The notes beneath the pieces are model-generated. The model was not told the origin of the DNA. It saw only the letters and a program-made list of their open reading frames with translations, and did no database searches. A stretch of 57,501 nucleotides of DNA from DATGFK01 sp040007395 (lineage in GTDB: Bacteria > Chloroflexota > Anaerolineae > Aggregatilineales > UBA2796). Of this stretch, positions 35,377 to 45,347 are shown in pieces. The DNA lies in the NCBI GenBank assembly GCA_040007395.1, contig JBDTVG010000027.1, positions 1 to 57,501 on the forward strand, written 5' to 3'. How positions within the stretch are numbered: the first letter of the stretch is position 1; every line of letters starts with the position of its first letter. The translations under genes and the position numbers were made by a program.

Positions 35377-36237
35377 GTGGCAGCAAACTATAAATCTGAG
35401 CTAGTCGGGGTTTTTGGCTATCCTGTGGCAGAGAACCCGACTGGTGTGATGCAAGAGGCGGCTTTCGCCAAACTCGGCCTCGACTGGCGCTACCTGACAA
35501 TTGAGGTCAAACCCGAAGCGCTGGCAGATGCAATGCGTGGGCTGCGTGCCATGGGAATGCAGGGGATCAATCTAACGATCCCGCACAAGGTCGCGGTCAT
35601 GGCACTGCTGGACGAGATCGCCCCTGACGCACAGATGATCGGCGCAGTTAATACGGTGCGGCGCGATGGCACGCGGCTCATCGGTGAGAACACCGATGGC
35701 AAAGGCTTTATGCGTGGCATCCGCGAAGAAGGCCAGATCGATCCGAAAGGCAAGCGGATTGCGGTATTAGGCGCTGGCGGCGCAGCACGGGCGATTACTG
35801 TGGAATTGGCGTTGGCGGGTGCCGCCGAACTGCTTATCCTCAATCGTAGCCGTGAACGGGGCGAGGCGATGGTCAACGATTTGACGACACGGACAAAGAC
35901 TAATGCTCGATTCCAACACTGGACAACGACTTACCACGTTCCTAACGAGGTCGATATTCTGGTCAATGCTACGTCTATCGGGCTGTACCCAGATGTTGAG
36001 GCGATGCCCGACGTAACCCTTGATGGAGCGCGGGCTGATCTGCTGGTCTGTGATGTCATCCCTAATCCACCGGAGACACCATTGATCAAGGCGGCGCGTG
36101 CCAAAGGGCTAAAGGTTTTGACCGGATTGCCGATGCTGGTTTATCAGGGTGCCATTGGCTTCGAGATGTGGACAGGCCACAAAGCGCCCGAAGCGGAAAT
36201 GAAAGCCGCCTTGAGCAAGGCGTTCGGCTTATCGTAA
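35377..36237 (+). CDS. Shikimate dehydrogenase-family protein with altered substrate site
   Basis: 286 residues; GTG start with AAAGGAA upstream. The AroE fold is complete: NLTIPHK (K71), GAVNTV (N92), GENTDGKGF (D107), and NADP-binding GAGGAAR (133-139). However, the N-terminal motif that in AroE reads GxPxxHSxSP reads GYPVAENPTG (residues 15-23), so the two serines that hold the shikimate carboxylate are Asn and Thr. It may be a quinate/shikimate-like dehydrogenase with another substrate or a diverged AroE. It follows a terminator and precedes a membrane-protein gene by 17 bases. Confidence 0.8.
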   Translation: MAANYKSELVGVFGYPVAENPTGVMQEAAFAKLGLDWRYLTIEVKPEALADAMRGLRAMGMQGINLTIPHKVAVMALLDEIAPDAQMIGAVNTVRRDGTRLIGENTDGKGFMRGIREEGQIDPKGKRIAVLGAGGAARAITVELALAGAAELLILNRSRERGEAMVNDLTTRTKTNARFQHWTTTYHVPNEVDILVNATSIGLYPDVEAMPDVTLDGARADLLVCDVIPNPPETPLIKAARAKGLKVLTGLPMLVYQGAIGFEMWTGHKAPEAEMKAALSKAFGLS

Positions 36238-36254
36238 ATCGAGAGGTTAGCCAG

Positions 36255-37388
36255 TTGATCCCACAACTTTCTAAACACATCCGAACCCCTGTCAGGCATC
36301 GCAACGCATCGCAATATTTACTGCTGATGCTGGTGAGCTTTGCCTCAACGGTTGTTTTGACACGGCTGTTTCTGACATTGACTGGCTTTCCCAAGATTGG
36401 GCGAGGGGAACTACATATCGCTCATTTATTGTGGGGCGGTGTAGCGCTGTTCGTCGCAATAATTCTGATGCTGATCTACGCGAATCGGTGGGCGTTCTTC
36501 ACGGGTGCGATTCTGGGGGGTATCGGTACTGGTTTATTCATCGATGAGGTAGGCAAATTTATTACCAGCAACAATGATTACTTTTACCCGCTGGCAATCC
36601 CGATCATCTATTCCGTTATTCTGATTGTGGTCGTGATCTATCTGGAAGTGCGCCGTCCGCTCTCGCAAGATCCTCGCGCCGAGATGTATCGATCCCTTGA
36701 GACATTGCAAGATGTATTGGATCGCGACCTCACCGAGGAGGAACGCACTGAACTTCAGGAACGGTTGCGGCGCGTGACGACCAATGCCACTGTTCCCGAA
36801 ATGCGACTGCTGGGTCAAACTTTGCTGGACTTCACCCTATCGAATGAACTGTATCTCGCGCCAGAAACGCCGACAATATGGGAAAGTCTGCTCAAACGAT
36901 TACAAAAGTTTATCAGCACCCAGATCGGCAGACGCAGCCTCAAGGCATTTCTAATTGTCGGGCTGGGGGTGTTGGGCTTTCTCGCCTTGTTCGAATTGTT
37001 GGTACTCATCGGTGCGACCATTTCGCCGTTGTATCTCCAGCAAGTCGCGACAGATCTGTTGCAGAACAATGTAGTTCGCAGCGCAAACGGATTAAGCTGG
37101 TTCTTTATCCAATTGGCGCTGGAAGGGATCGTGGGCTTGCTGCTGCTACTTGCCAGCTTGTTCTTACTGCTTCATTACGATAGACATGCTATCGAGATTG
37201 GTTATTTTGCGCTGCTCATGTCGCTGACAGTTGTCAATATGTTAGTCTTCTACTTTGACCAGTTTGGCAACGTCGTTTTTACACTGATTCAAATCGCCCT
37301 GCTAATCGGATTGATCCAGTATCGGCAGCTCTATATAACTCCCCAGCAGCGTTTGCTACAACCGTTCCGCCGAATCTTTGGGCGCTAA
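36255..37388 (+). CDS. Multi-pass membrane protein of unknown function
   Basis: 377 residues from a TTG with GAGAGG 8 bases upstream; the frame is open back into the aroE-like gene but those codons are probably unused. About four hydrophobic helices lie in the first half (YLLLMLVSFASTVVLTRLFL, LLWGGVALFVAIILMLIYA, FFTGAILGGIGTGLF, PIIYSVILIVVVIYL), a charged cytoplasmic segment of about 100 residues follows, then four more helices. Co-directional with the aroE-like gene and probably co-transcribed. I do not recognise the family. Confidence 0.6.
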   Translation: MIPQLSKHIRTPVRHRNASQYLLLMLVSFASTVVLTRLFLTLTGFPKIGRGELHIAHLLWGGVALFVAIILMLIYANRWAFFTGAILGGIGTGLFIDEVGKFITSNNDYFYPLAIPIIYSVILIVVVIYLEVRRPLSQDPRAEMYRSLETLQDVLDRDLTEEERTELQERLRRVTTNATVPEMRLLGQTLLDFTLSNELYLAPETPTIWESLLKRLQKFISTQIGRRSLKAFLIVGLGVLGFLALFELLVLIGATISPLYLQQVATDLLQNNVVRSANGLSWFFIQLALEGIVGLLLLLASLFLLLHYDRHAIEIGYFALLMSLTVVNMLVFYFDQFGNVVFTLIQIALLIGLIQYRQLYITPQQRLLQPFRRIFGR

Positions 37389-37416
37389 AGATCGAGGCTA
37401 CTGACTCCAATATGGC

Positions 37417-38505
37417 TCAGGTTCGGTACACAATATCACGGCGGTTCAACATCCCGACAAAGCGATCAGCCTCAAACACAGGTGCATGATTTATCCCGGC
37501 AGCTTCTAAGGCGGTCAGTGCTGCCTGAATGTTGTCTTCGGGCGCGATAACGCACAGCTTTTCGCGAGGCAGCATCGTCTGTTCGACTTTGAACTTCCCC
37601 CAATCTAAGCGCGGAATCCTATCCACCTCGATGGCTGTAATCATCCCCACCAAACTGTCACCATCCATCACTGGGAACGCTTGATCACGCGCCTGATCTA
37701 GGTATTTCCAAGCCAAAATCGCCAGCGGCATTGCTGGCTCAATCACAGGGACATTGAAACGCATCACCCGTCGGACTGGCGTTGTCATGGGCAGCGATGC
37801 GCCCTTTGCCATGCGATAACTCATGGAAGCGGTGCCATACAGAAACGCTGCGATTAGCACAAACCATAGACTGTTAAACGTATCGCGGTTGAATGCCTCG
37901 ATAAAGCCAATCAGTAAGAATAGAACCGCCATCACCTGTCCAACACGGCTGGCCTGTCGGGTGGCCTGTCGATAGCTCCCGCCAATTTGCCACAGAATCG
38001 CCCGCAGCACCCGCCCGCCGTCAAGCGGAAAGCCCGGTAACAGATTGAACAGCGCCAGCGTCAGGTTGACAATTGCCAACCAGCCACAGGCTGCGCCCGC
38101 CACATTGCCCAAGATCGAAAGCATCCCAAAGCCGATTGCCAAGCTCATGCTCGAAATTGGCCCCGCAATGGCGATCCAGAATTCCTGACCGGGGCGTTCT
38201 GGGTCGCGGGCGATCTGGGCGACCCCGCCAAATAGATGCAGCACAATTTGTACTACCGGAATATGGTAGTGCATGGCAACCAGCGCGTGTGCCAGTTCAT
38301 GCCACAGGATCGAGCCGATAAAGATGATCGAAACCAGCAACCCCGTAAACCAATAAACTCCCGACGGCATCCCCGGCACAGTACGTGGCAGGATTCGCGC
38401 CGCAAGGCTGAACGTTACCAGCAGCGCGACAAGGATAAGGCTAGGATTGAGTTTGATCTCGATCCCATTGATGCGTCCAATTGACCAACCACCCTGTGGA
38501 AACAT
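37417..38505 (-). CDS. Site-2-protease-family (M50) metalloprotease with CBS domains
   Basis: 362 residues. The membrane part (1-225) has the zinc motif HELAH (H69, E70, H73) and the second motif NLLPGFPLDGGR (154-165) with D162. The C-terminal part (about 240-362) holds two CBS motifs, often binding adenine nucleotides. Such S2P-CBS proteins cleave membrane-bound regulators, with activity tuned by nucleotide binding; substrates are unknown. ATG has AGGA 7 bases upstream. Convergent with the preceding membrane-protein gene. Confidence 0.92.
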   Translation of the reverse strand: MFPQGGWSIGRINGIEIKLNPSLILVALLVTFSLAARILPRTVPGMPSGVYWFTGLLVSIIFIGSILWHELAHALVAMHYHIPVVQIVLHLFGGVAQIARDPERPGQEFWIAIAGPISSMSLAIGFGMLSILGNVAGAACGWLAIVNLTLALFNLLPGFPLDGGRVLRAILWQIGGSYRQATRQASRVGQVMAVLFLLIGFIEAFNRDTFNSLWFVLIAAFLYGTASMSYRMAKGASLPMTTPVRRVMRFNVPVIEPAMPLAILAWKYLDQARDQAFPVMDGDSLVGMITAIEVDRIPRLDWGKFKVEQTMLPREKLCVIAPEDNIQAALTALEAAGINHAPVFEADRFVGMLNRRDIVYRT

Positions 38506-38615
38506 AAATCGTCCTGTTTATCGGCTAACTTTTACAATGTACTTATTGAAACAAACTACTGTGAAACACATTAGCCTGTGCTTCTAGCATTTTTGGCTAC
38601 GTGTCACCTCTCCAT

Positions 38616-39983
38616 TTACGCCGAGGCTCCGCTGTCATTCGGCAAATTTACTTGTCTGAGCCAATCGGCAAAAGTATTCGGTGTCGGTGCTGGCCCAATA
38701 ATATCGGCTTCGCCAAACTGTGCGGTATCGGGACACGGCGCGGGTTCTCCTCCCCGAAGAATACCTGTCGTCACTGTTTTGCTAGTTTTTACATCCATGA
38801 GGGCTATTGCAAAATCGCTCTCATAGCGGTCAACGGCAAAGTCAAATTTGCCGTCTTTTTTGTAGTAGCACTGCTCAACACGGGTGCAAGATGCTTTCAA
38901 ACAGACCAGTGCACTAAGGTCTTGGCGGGTCGCCGCCGATTCAGTAGGTTGCAGCATATCTTGAAATGGGCGATGTATCCAAGCATTATCCATATCAACC
39001 ACGATATATTTATTGAAGGGCTTCGATAGTTTACCCGATACGTTCTGTGCAGAAGAACATAGCGTGGTGATGTCGTTGCCATATTTAGTCGCTAATTCGG
39101 TTCGCGCTGACTGCTGCTGCCAGTTATTAAATTCACGGTATACATAGATACCACCAAAAACAACTGCCAAAATGCCTGTGGCAACGAGGGTTAGCAAAAC
39201 GGCAGATCTGGGGATGCCGAACCAACGCTTGGGGCCGCGCAAATGCTTCATCTGCATACGTAAGAAAAGATCTGTACCCAGAATGCTATCTAGTATTCCC
39301 ACGAGCATATAACGGGCCTCAGGCTGACCCAGATTTTCGCTTTTCGGCTTGGAGTGACGATCAATCCACAGGTTCTGGCCTCTAAAGCGAAAGCCTTTAA
39401 TATCTGCCCAAGGAATCCACTGGTTTCTCCCACCTAGACCACTTTGATCTAATTGGATATTTCCAAAGTTCAACTTGGTTCCCTGTTGGTATTCAGACAA
39501 AACTCTTGGGATTTGCATCTCAGTCATTTTCATGCGAATGAATTCTACCAACTGCGTCGATTGGACAGTCATATAACTAACGCTGAAGGCTTTCTCCGGT
39601 CCCGCATAAAAATAATTTGCACCATATCTCAACATTGGTATCCCATTCAAGCTGTGAGAATAGCGTGTCCCCGACATTGAGGTAATCTCATTCCAGTGCC
39701 AAGATTTCTCGACTCTGCCGATGATAGTGCCAATACCTTGCTCATAGAGCACGATTTGTTTAGGCCTTAGCGCCAAAACAAGCGCAATGAGCAGGAATAG
39801 GAATATCCCACCATATAAGATCACCGAGTCAGACAATAGGCCGTCGTTGGTTCCCAGAATTAATCTGGTACATAGCACAACTAGTCCGCCCAGAAAAAAC
39901 CAACGGATTACTTCCAACCAATTGGTTCCGTAGGTATAAAGTCGTTCTCCGAGTGGTTCCACGATGTTTTCCCCGTGATCCAC
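38616..39983 (-). CDS. Hypothetical membrane protein with exported C-terminal domain
   Basis: About 450 residues. Two close helices lie near the N-terminus (FFLGGLVVLCTRLIL and ILYGGIFLFLLIALVLAL). A cytoplasmic segment contains EQGIGTIIGRVEKSWHWNEI, faintly DUF6585-like. A third helix (AVLLTLVATGILAVVFGGIYVY) precedes a cysteine-rich C-terminal domain (CSSAQNVSG, VCLKASCTRVEQCYYKKDG, CPDTAQFGEADI). The annotated GTG at 39983 is plausible, but a GTG at 39962 has GGGGA 7 bases upstream and may be the true start. More AT-rich than the flanking genes. Function unknown. Confidence 0.6.
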   Translation of the reverse strand: MDHGENIVEPLGERLYTYGTNWLEVIRWFFLGGLVVLCTRLILGTNDGLLSDSVILYGGIFLFLLIALVLALRPKQIVLYEQGIGTIIGRVEKSWHWNEITSMSGTRYSHSLNGIPMLRYGANYFYAGPEKAFSVSYMTVQSTQLVEFIRMKMTEMQIPRVLSEYQQGTKLNFGNIQLDQSGLGGRNQWIPWADIKGFRFRGQNLWIDRHSKPKSENLGQPEARYMLVGILDSILGTDLFLRMQMKHLRGPKRWFGIPRSAVLLTLVATGILAVVFGGIYVYREFNNWQQQSARTELATKYGNDITTLCSSAQNVSGKLSKPFNKYIVVDMDNAWIHRPFQDMLQPTESAATRQDLSALVCLKASCTRVEQCYYKKDGKFDFAVDRYESDFAIALMDVKTSKTVTTGILRGGEPAPCPDTAQFGEADIIGPAPTPNTFADWLRQVNLPNDSGASA

Positions 39984-40056
39984 AGAGCAATTTACCTATT
40001 TAAGACTGCCAGATAACTACATTCTACAGTTTTATTAACCCGATGCGCCACTCTCG

Positions 40057-42360
40057 CTATTTTTGCAACGCTATCGGAACGGCTACACCACCCCATGTTG
40101 AGGGTAGGCTACCCATCTTCAAAACAAATGTGCCGCCCCGTATAATCGCGCTGTGCAGCAGATAGGCTGAACCATAGGGGTTGCCATTGAGTGCCGCCGA
40201 TTGAATGTATAGGTTCGTCTCCGAGTTGTTAGCCGTTTTGATGACAAACTGTTTGCCGGGATAAAACGCGGGATTCAATTGGATTGTGACCGAGTCAAAG
40301 ATCGGGCTGCCGATCTGGTAGCGGTTGGTCGTCGGTGCTACCGGATAGATTCCGATTGCGCCAAATACATATAACCCTGAGGTAGCGCCAGTGTCATCGT
40401 TGCCGGGAAGACCCGCCGGGGTAGTATCGAAATGGGTCGCGAGATCGAGCCTGACCTGTTTTTGGGTGCGCCACGCCTGTCCAGCCACAAAGTCGAACAG
40501 ATAGGTGTAGGTGAAGTCTGGCTCATTCCACGCGACATATTGCTTGTTATCGAAAGTCTGTTGCAGTTTGTCGGTAAATTTAGCATCACCACCCATCAGC
40601 GCCTTTAACCCGGCAATATCGTGATGGACGGCAAAGGTATATTGCCATGCGTTGCCTTCGGCATAGCCCGGCCCGCCGGAACCCTGCCATGATTGGTCAC
40701 AGCACAAGCTGTTCGGGTCAAAAGGAGTCAGCCAGCTCCCGTCGGCATTCTTTGGCCTGATAAAACCCACCGCTGGATCATAGAGCTTTTTGTAGTTCAG
40801 AGATCGGGCAAGGAACGTTTCATAGTCGCTGCCGGGGCCAGTGTTACCCAACGCTTTCGCCAACTGCGCGATATTCCAGTCATCGTAGTAGTATTCGAGC
40901 GCGGTAGAGGCTGTCCCCCACACGTAAGCGCCGCCTGTATCATTTTGCGGAATATAGCCATAATCCAGATATTTTTGCAGCGCAGACCTAATTTGATTAT
41001 TGGCGGGTTCAGTGGCGCTCTTGACCATGCCATCATAGGCCGCCTTGACATCGAAGTCTTTGAGACCCTTCATATACGCATCAACGATAATCGGTACGCC
41101 TGAGTCCCCGATCATATTGCGGGTTTCGTTGCCACCGATCTCCCACTTGGGCAGCCAACCACCTTCCTTATACATCCCGACCATCGACTTGACCATATCG
41201 ATCTCGCGTTCGGGGTAGACCAATGCTAGCAGCGGATGTAAATTGCGATATTGATCCCACGTCGCAAATATGTGATAGCGCGTATAGTCGGTTTTCTTGA
41301 CTCCTGTTTCGTTAATACCCTGATATTCGCCGTTCACGTCACTGAATACGGCAGGATCGATCAACATATGATACAGGCTTGTATAGAAGATCTTCTTTTG
41401 TTCGTCAGTACCACCCGTAACCGCGATTTTGCCAAGTTCCGCCGCCCACACATTGCTGGCCTCGGCCTTCACCTGATCGAAGGTCGTGCCATCGGGCAGT
41501 TCGGTATCCAGATTGAGTCGGGCATTGGTGACACTGACAAACGAGATGCCAATCTTAACGGTGATAGCTTCGTTAGCAGTAGTTGCAAAGCGGAAGTAAG
41601 CCCCGGCCTGTGGCTTTTGTGGCGTAGTAGTTGCCTTGTCTGATGATTCTGTGCCCCATGTGCCGCTGGAAAGTGCCGCTTTACTAAAACGTGCGGCGAA
41701 ATGAATGGTTTCCAGATTGTGAGCGCCACAGAAGTCACCGCTTTTCACCCAACCGTCGATCTCATCGTTGGACACAATCGAGACATAGGCGCTGTCTACA
41801 TCCGGTGCAATAGTGTGCGCCACATCGATGATAATATTCGCATCACCGGAGCGTTCAGGAAAAGTATATTTACTGAACGAAACTCGCGTGGTTGCTGTCA
41901 TTTCTGCGGTAACGTTGGGTGTGCTGAGATGCACTTTGTAGTAACCGGGTGTCGCGATCTCGGAATCGTAGCTGGATTGATAGCCCACTTCGGTAGTGGC
42001 AATATTTCCGACAGTTGGCATCACCAGAATATTACCGAGTTCGGTGCAGCCTAAGCCCGACCCATGTAACTGGCTAAAGCCCAGAATATGTGGATCACCT
42101 TTTTTGTAGCCACTGGCATGTTGGACAGTGGTATCGGGGCTTACGTAGACCATGCCCCAAGGAACGAGCGCTCCCGGCACAGTATTGCCATCACCGCCCG
42201 TTCCAATAAAAGGATCAACGTAATCGGTTATACTTTCCGCATGGACGGAGAGGGACGGTTGACTCTGGAAGATGAAGCTGCTTGTCAGGATTAGACAGAG
42301 CAAGCATAAAATGGCTATTTGGCAAGTGTCAGGGCGCGGAGTTTTAAGCACTTTACGCAC
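40057..42360 (-). CDS. Secreted GH92-family alpha-mannosidase-like protein
   Basis: 767 residues with an export signal (IAILCLLCLILTSSFIF). GH92 hallmarks: YVDPFIGTGGDGNTVPGA at the mature N-terminus, PWGMVYVSPDT, FSQLHGSGLGC, FATWDQYRNLHPLLALVYP, WEIGGNETRNMIGDSGVPI, and GNDDTGATSGLYVFGAIGIYPV (Asp655/Asp656), matching the calcium and base residues of the family. GH92 enzymes are calcium-dependent exo-alpha-mannosidases acting on glycan ends outside the cell. Start codon is GTG; a second GTG three codons later is better spaced from AAAGG. Downstream is the hypothetical membrane gene. Confidence 0.93.
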   Translation of the reverse strand: MRKVLKTPRPDTCQIAILCLLCLILTSSFIFQSQPSLSVHAESITDYVDPFIGTGGDGNTVPGALVPWGMVYVSPDTTVQHASGYKKGDPHILGFSQLHGSGLGCTELGNILVMPTVGNIATTEVGYQSSYDSEIATPGYYKVHLSTPNVTAEMTATTRVSFSKYTFPERSGDANIIIDVAHTIAPDVDSAYVSIVSNDEIDGWVKSGDFCGAHNLETIHFAARFSKAALSSGTWGTESSDKATTTPQKPQAGAYFRFATTANEAITVKIGISFVSVTNARLNLDTELPDGTTFDQVKAEASNVWAAELGKIAVTGGTDEQKKIFYTSLYHMLIDPAVFSDVNGEYQGINETGVKKTDYTRYHIFATWDQYRNLHPLLALVYPEREIDMVKSMVGMYKEGGWLPKWEIGGNETRNMIGDSGVPIIVDAYMKGLKDFDVKAAYDGMVKSATEPANNQIRSALQKYLDYGYIPQNDTGGAYVWGTASTALEYYYDDWNIAQLAKALGNTGPGSDYETFLARSLNYKKLYDPAVGFIRPKNADGSWLTPFDPNSLCCDQSWQGSGGPGYAEGNAWQYTFAVHHDIAGLKALMGGDAKFTDKLQQTFDNKQYVAWNEPDFTYTYLFDFVAGQAWRTQKQVRLDLATHFDTTPAGLPGNDDTGATSGLYVFGAIGIYPVAPTTNRYQIGSPIFDSVTIQLNPAFYPGKQFVIKTANNSETNLYIQSAALNGNPYGSAYLLHSAIIRGGTFVLKMGSLPSTWGGVAVPIALQK

Positions 42361-42569
42361 ATCCTTTCGATAGAAACATGACTTTTCAGCCGTTAGTACA
42401 TGAACAGTGTGGGTGGTTGCGGGTTGCTGATTATTTGTTTCACTGCCTCGGTCAGGACGAGCGCAAGGAAAATCTACAAGATCACAATGGGCTGTCTCAT
42501 GATCTATTGTAGCGCAATAGCAGTTTGGTTATGCTTAATAACAGTATAGCGTTAGGGATTATGCCTGCA

Positions 42570-44447
42570 TTACAGATTGGCTTTGATTGCTTCGGCAACC
42601 TGCTTGCTAATCCCCGGCACATGGAGTAGATCGTCTACACTAGCACTGCGGATCGCGTCAATGTCATTGTTGAAGGCTTTGAGTAGGGCTTTACGTCGGC
42701 TAGGGCCAACGCCGGGTACACCCTCCAATTGGCTGACCAGTCCGGCTTTGGTGCGCTGCTGGCGATTGGCGGCAATGGCGAAGCGGTGGGCTTCGTCGCG
42801 CACGCGCTGCACCATATACAGGGCTTGTGAACGGCGCGGCAAAATGATCGGGTCGGGTTTGCCGGGGGTAAAGATCTCCTCGAACTGCTTGGCGAGTCCG
42901 ACGACGGGCACTTGACCGAGCAAGTGGAATGTTTCTAGCACTTCAATGGCGATGCCTAGCTGTCCCTTGCCACCATCGATAATCAGTAGGTCGGGCAGCA
43001 ATCGCCATGTTTCATCCTGTTCCCTTTTACCGGGCGCACTATTCGGATTGTTGATCACGTCGACGTAGCGGGCAAAGCGACGCGTCAACGCTTCCCGCAT
43101 CGACTGGAAGTCGTTCGGTTCGCCCACCACCGTCTTGATATTGAATTTGCGATACTCGCTCTTGTGCGGTGTACCCTGTACAAACACAACGCGGCTGGCA
43201 ACCGTAGCTGTCCCTTGCAACGTACTGATGTCAAAACACTCGATCCGATTCGGCGGCTGTGGCAAGTTCAAGGCCGTTTGCAGTTCGGTGATGGCTTCGG
43301 TCTGCTTGTTGGTATCGCTGGCCCACTGCGCTTTTAGCATAGCGAGTGTTTCTTGTGCATTCTCCAACGCAATCTTGACCAGATCGCGCTTGCTGCCCCG
43401 CTGCGGCACGAGGATCGACACCCGTTTTCCGTTGCGCTTGCTACGCAGCCATTGTTCAAGCAGCTTGGCTTCTTCGACTTCGTGCGGCAGCAAGACTTCT
43501 TCGGGGATTGTGGCGGCATTCTCGTAGAACTGCGAGACAAAGTTGCCTAGAATTTCCGCGTCAGTCGTATCGTCCGCACCGTCTAGCAGGAAATATTCAC
43601 GCCCGATGAGCTTACCGCCTCTGACAAACAATACTTGGACACAGGTATCGCTTTTTTCCTGAGCAAAGGCGATCACATCCTGATCGATGTTGATGGGCGA
43701 AACAACCTTCTGCCGTTCCATGACCCGTTCCATCGCCACTAGTTGATCGCGCAATGCTGCCGCCCGTTCAAAGTCTAACGTTTCGGCGGCGGCTAACATT
43801 CGCTGCTGCGTATCCCCCAAAATCGTATCACTATGACCGCCCAGAAAGTCCATTAGGCGCTGGAGATTGGCGCGATATTCTTCACGGTTCACGATGCCAA
43901 TACACGGCGCGTTGCACAATTTGATGTCGTAGTACAGGCAAGCGCGGTCATCTTTTCCGGTAATGTTCCGATCACAAGTCAGATACGGAAACGCCTTACG
44001 CAGCACATCAAGCGTCTCGCGCACCGACCACGCTGCTGTATATGGCCCAAAGTAGCGACTGCCATCTTGATCCATGCGGCGCGTGATCTCGACCTTCGGA
44101 AAGTCGTTCGCCCAGCGTACCGCGATATAGGGATAACGTTTGTCATCCTTGAGCCGGATGTTGTAGTGCGGCTTGTACTGCTGGATCAGGTTGTATTCAG
44201 TGTGCAGCGCGGCGATCTCGCTGGGCATCACGAGAAAATCAATATCGACGATGTTTTCGCGCAGCATGAGCGTTTTGGGTTCGACGACACTGTTGCCAAA
44301 GTAGCTGCTTACCCGGTTACGCAAGTCAATTGCCTTGCCAACATAGATCACTTTGCCGTTACTATCTTTCATCAGATAGCAACCGGGTTTGCGCGGCAAG
44401 TTCTTGAGGATAGACTGAATATGTTCAGAAGGGACAAACGGTACCAT
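42570..44447 (-). CDS. uvrC: Excinuclease ABC subunit C
   Basis: About 625 residues, full length for UvrC. The GIY-YIG nuclease domain opens the protein (KPGCYLMKDSNGKVIYVGKA, LRNRVSSYF). A UVR motif follows mid-protein (ETLDFERAAALRDQLVAME), then the RNase H-like endonuclease part (IECFDISTLQGT, LLIIDGGKGQL, DEAHRFAI) and a C-terminal helix-hairpin-helix pair (GVPGVGPSRRKALL, HVPGISKQVAEAI). It makes the two incisions in nucleotide excision repair with UvrA and UvrB. ATG at 44447 has TTAGGTG upstream; a GTG four codons earlier lacks a ribosome site. Confidence 0.97.
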   Translation of the reverse strand: MVPFVPSEHIQSILKNLPRKPGCYLMKDSNGKVIYVGKAIDLRNRVSSYFGNSVVEPKTLMLRENIVDIDFLVMPSEIAALHTEYNLIQQYKPHYNIRLKDDKRYPYIAVRWANDFPKVEITRRMDQDGSRYFGPYTAAWSVRETLDVLRKAFPYLTCDRNITGKDDRACLYYDIKLCNAPCIGIVNREEYRANLQRLMDFLGGHSDTILGDTQQRMLAAAETLDFERAAALRDQLVAMERVMERQKVVSPINIDQDVIAFAQEKSDTCVQVLFVRGGKLIGREYFLLDGADDTTDAEILGNFVSQFYENAATIPEEVLLPHEVEEAKLLEQWLRSKRNGKRVSILVPQRGSKRDLVKIALENAQETLAMLKAQWASDTNKQTEAITELQTALNLPQPPNRIECFDISTLQGTATVASRVVFVQGTPHKSEYRKFNIKTVVGEPNDFQSMREALTRRFARYVDVINNPNSAPGKREQDETWRLLPDLLIIDGGKGQLGIAIEVLETFHLLGQVPVVGLAKQFEEIFTPGKPDPIILPRRSQALYMVQRVRDEAHRFAIAANRQQRTKAGLVSQLEGVPGVGPSRRKALLKAFNNDIDAIRSASVDDLLHVPGISKQVAEAIKANL

Positions 44448-44629
44448 ATTTATAGACACCTAATCGCACGCTGGCGACCTGTAAGAATGGGTGTTTAGAG
44501 GGGATATTTTACCTCAATAGGCGGATTTCTTCACCCTAAATTATTGTAAGATCAAGACTCCCGAACTGCACAAATTCAAGTAAACTAAGCAGGTAGTAAG
44601 GTTAACGAGGTAAGCAATCTGCTCCCCGT

Positions 44630-45313
44630 ATGATGTCACCCTTTCGATTTCTTTGGCGCAAAAGACGATCAATCATCATTGGCGCTGTGCTGCTATTTAC
44701 CTTTCCAATGGTCAGTCTCGCAGTCTTGCGGATTGGCAGTGCGGGGCTGGCGAAAGAAAAAATATTTGCCATCGAAAATGTGTCTAACCGCCCCGTAGCG
44801 ATTATCTTCGGCGCATGGGTAGATCCCCACGGCAATCCGAGCCGTATGCTAGCAGATCGTATTAAGACTGGCGCGGAACTTTACCAAGCAGGCAAGGTCA
44901 AGGCGCTGCTGTTGACCGGGGATAATCATGTAACTTGGTATAACGAGCCGGAAGCAATGCGTCAGTATGCGCTCAGTTTGGGTGTTCCCGATTCCGCATT
45001 GGTACTGGACTACGCTGGGTTCCGCACCTACGATAGCTGCTACCGCGCCCACGCCATTTTCAAAGTTGATCAAGCGATTCTCGTTACACAGGCGTTTCAC
45101 TTGGATCGGGCGCTGCTGATCTGCAATGGGCTTGGGATTGATTCGGTTGGGGTGGTGGCAGACGTGGTGCGCCCCGAAGGCTACGGTGAAGCCAATATCT
45201 TGCCGAGTGAGGTGCGCGAACTCCCCTCAACGGCGTTCGCTCTGTTCGACCTAATCAGCGCCAGAAAGCCAACTTTTCTGGGCGATCCACTGCCGATTTT
45301 CACTAATCGATGA
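44630..45313 (+). CDS. SanA/YdcF-like DUF218 membrane protein
   Basis: 227 residues. An N-terminal helix (SIIIGAVLLFTFPMVSLAVL) is followed by a DUF218 domain: AIIFGAWVDPHGNPSRML, RIKTGAELYQAGKVKALLLTGDN, DYAGFRTYDSCYRAHAIF, ILVTQAFHLDRALLICNGLGI. SanA-type proteins affect envelope permeability, and ElyC/YdcF relatives handle lipid-linked intermediates; the exact reaction is not known. No strong ribosome site precedes the ATG. Followed by the broken Imm11-like gene in convergent orientation. Confidence 0.85.
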   Translation: MMSPFRFLWRKRRSIIIGAVLLFTFPMVSLAVLRIGSAGLAKEKIFAIENVSNRPVAIIFGAWVDPHGNPSRMLADRIKTGAELYQAGKVKALLLTGDNHVTWYNEPEAMRQYALSLGVPDSALVLDYAGFRTYDSCYRAHAIFKVDQAILVTQAFHLDRALLICNGLGIDSVGVVADVVRPEGYGEANILPSEVRELPSTAFALFDLISARKPTFLGDPLPIFTNR

Positions 45314-45347
45314 TCGGTAGGGTGATTGATAAATTATGGAACATAGA

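Noticed and set aside
38560..38610. Possible copy of the GH92 gene tail beside the hypothetical membrane gene
   Set aside because: Only the short CAAAAAT core is shared; no coding-consistent alignment.
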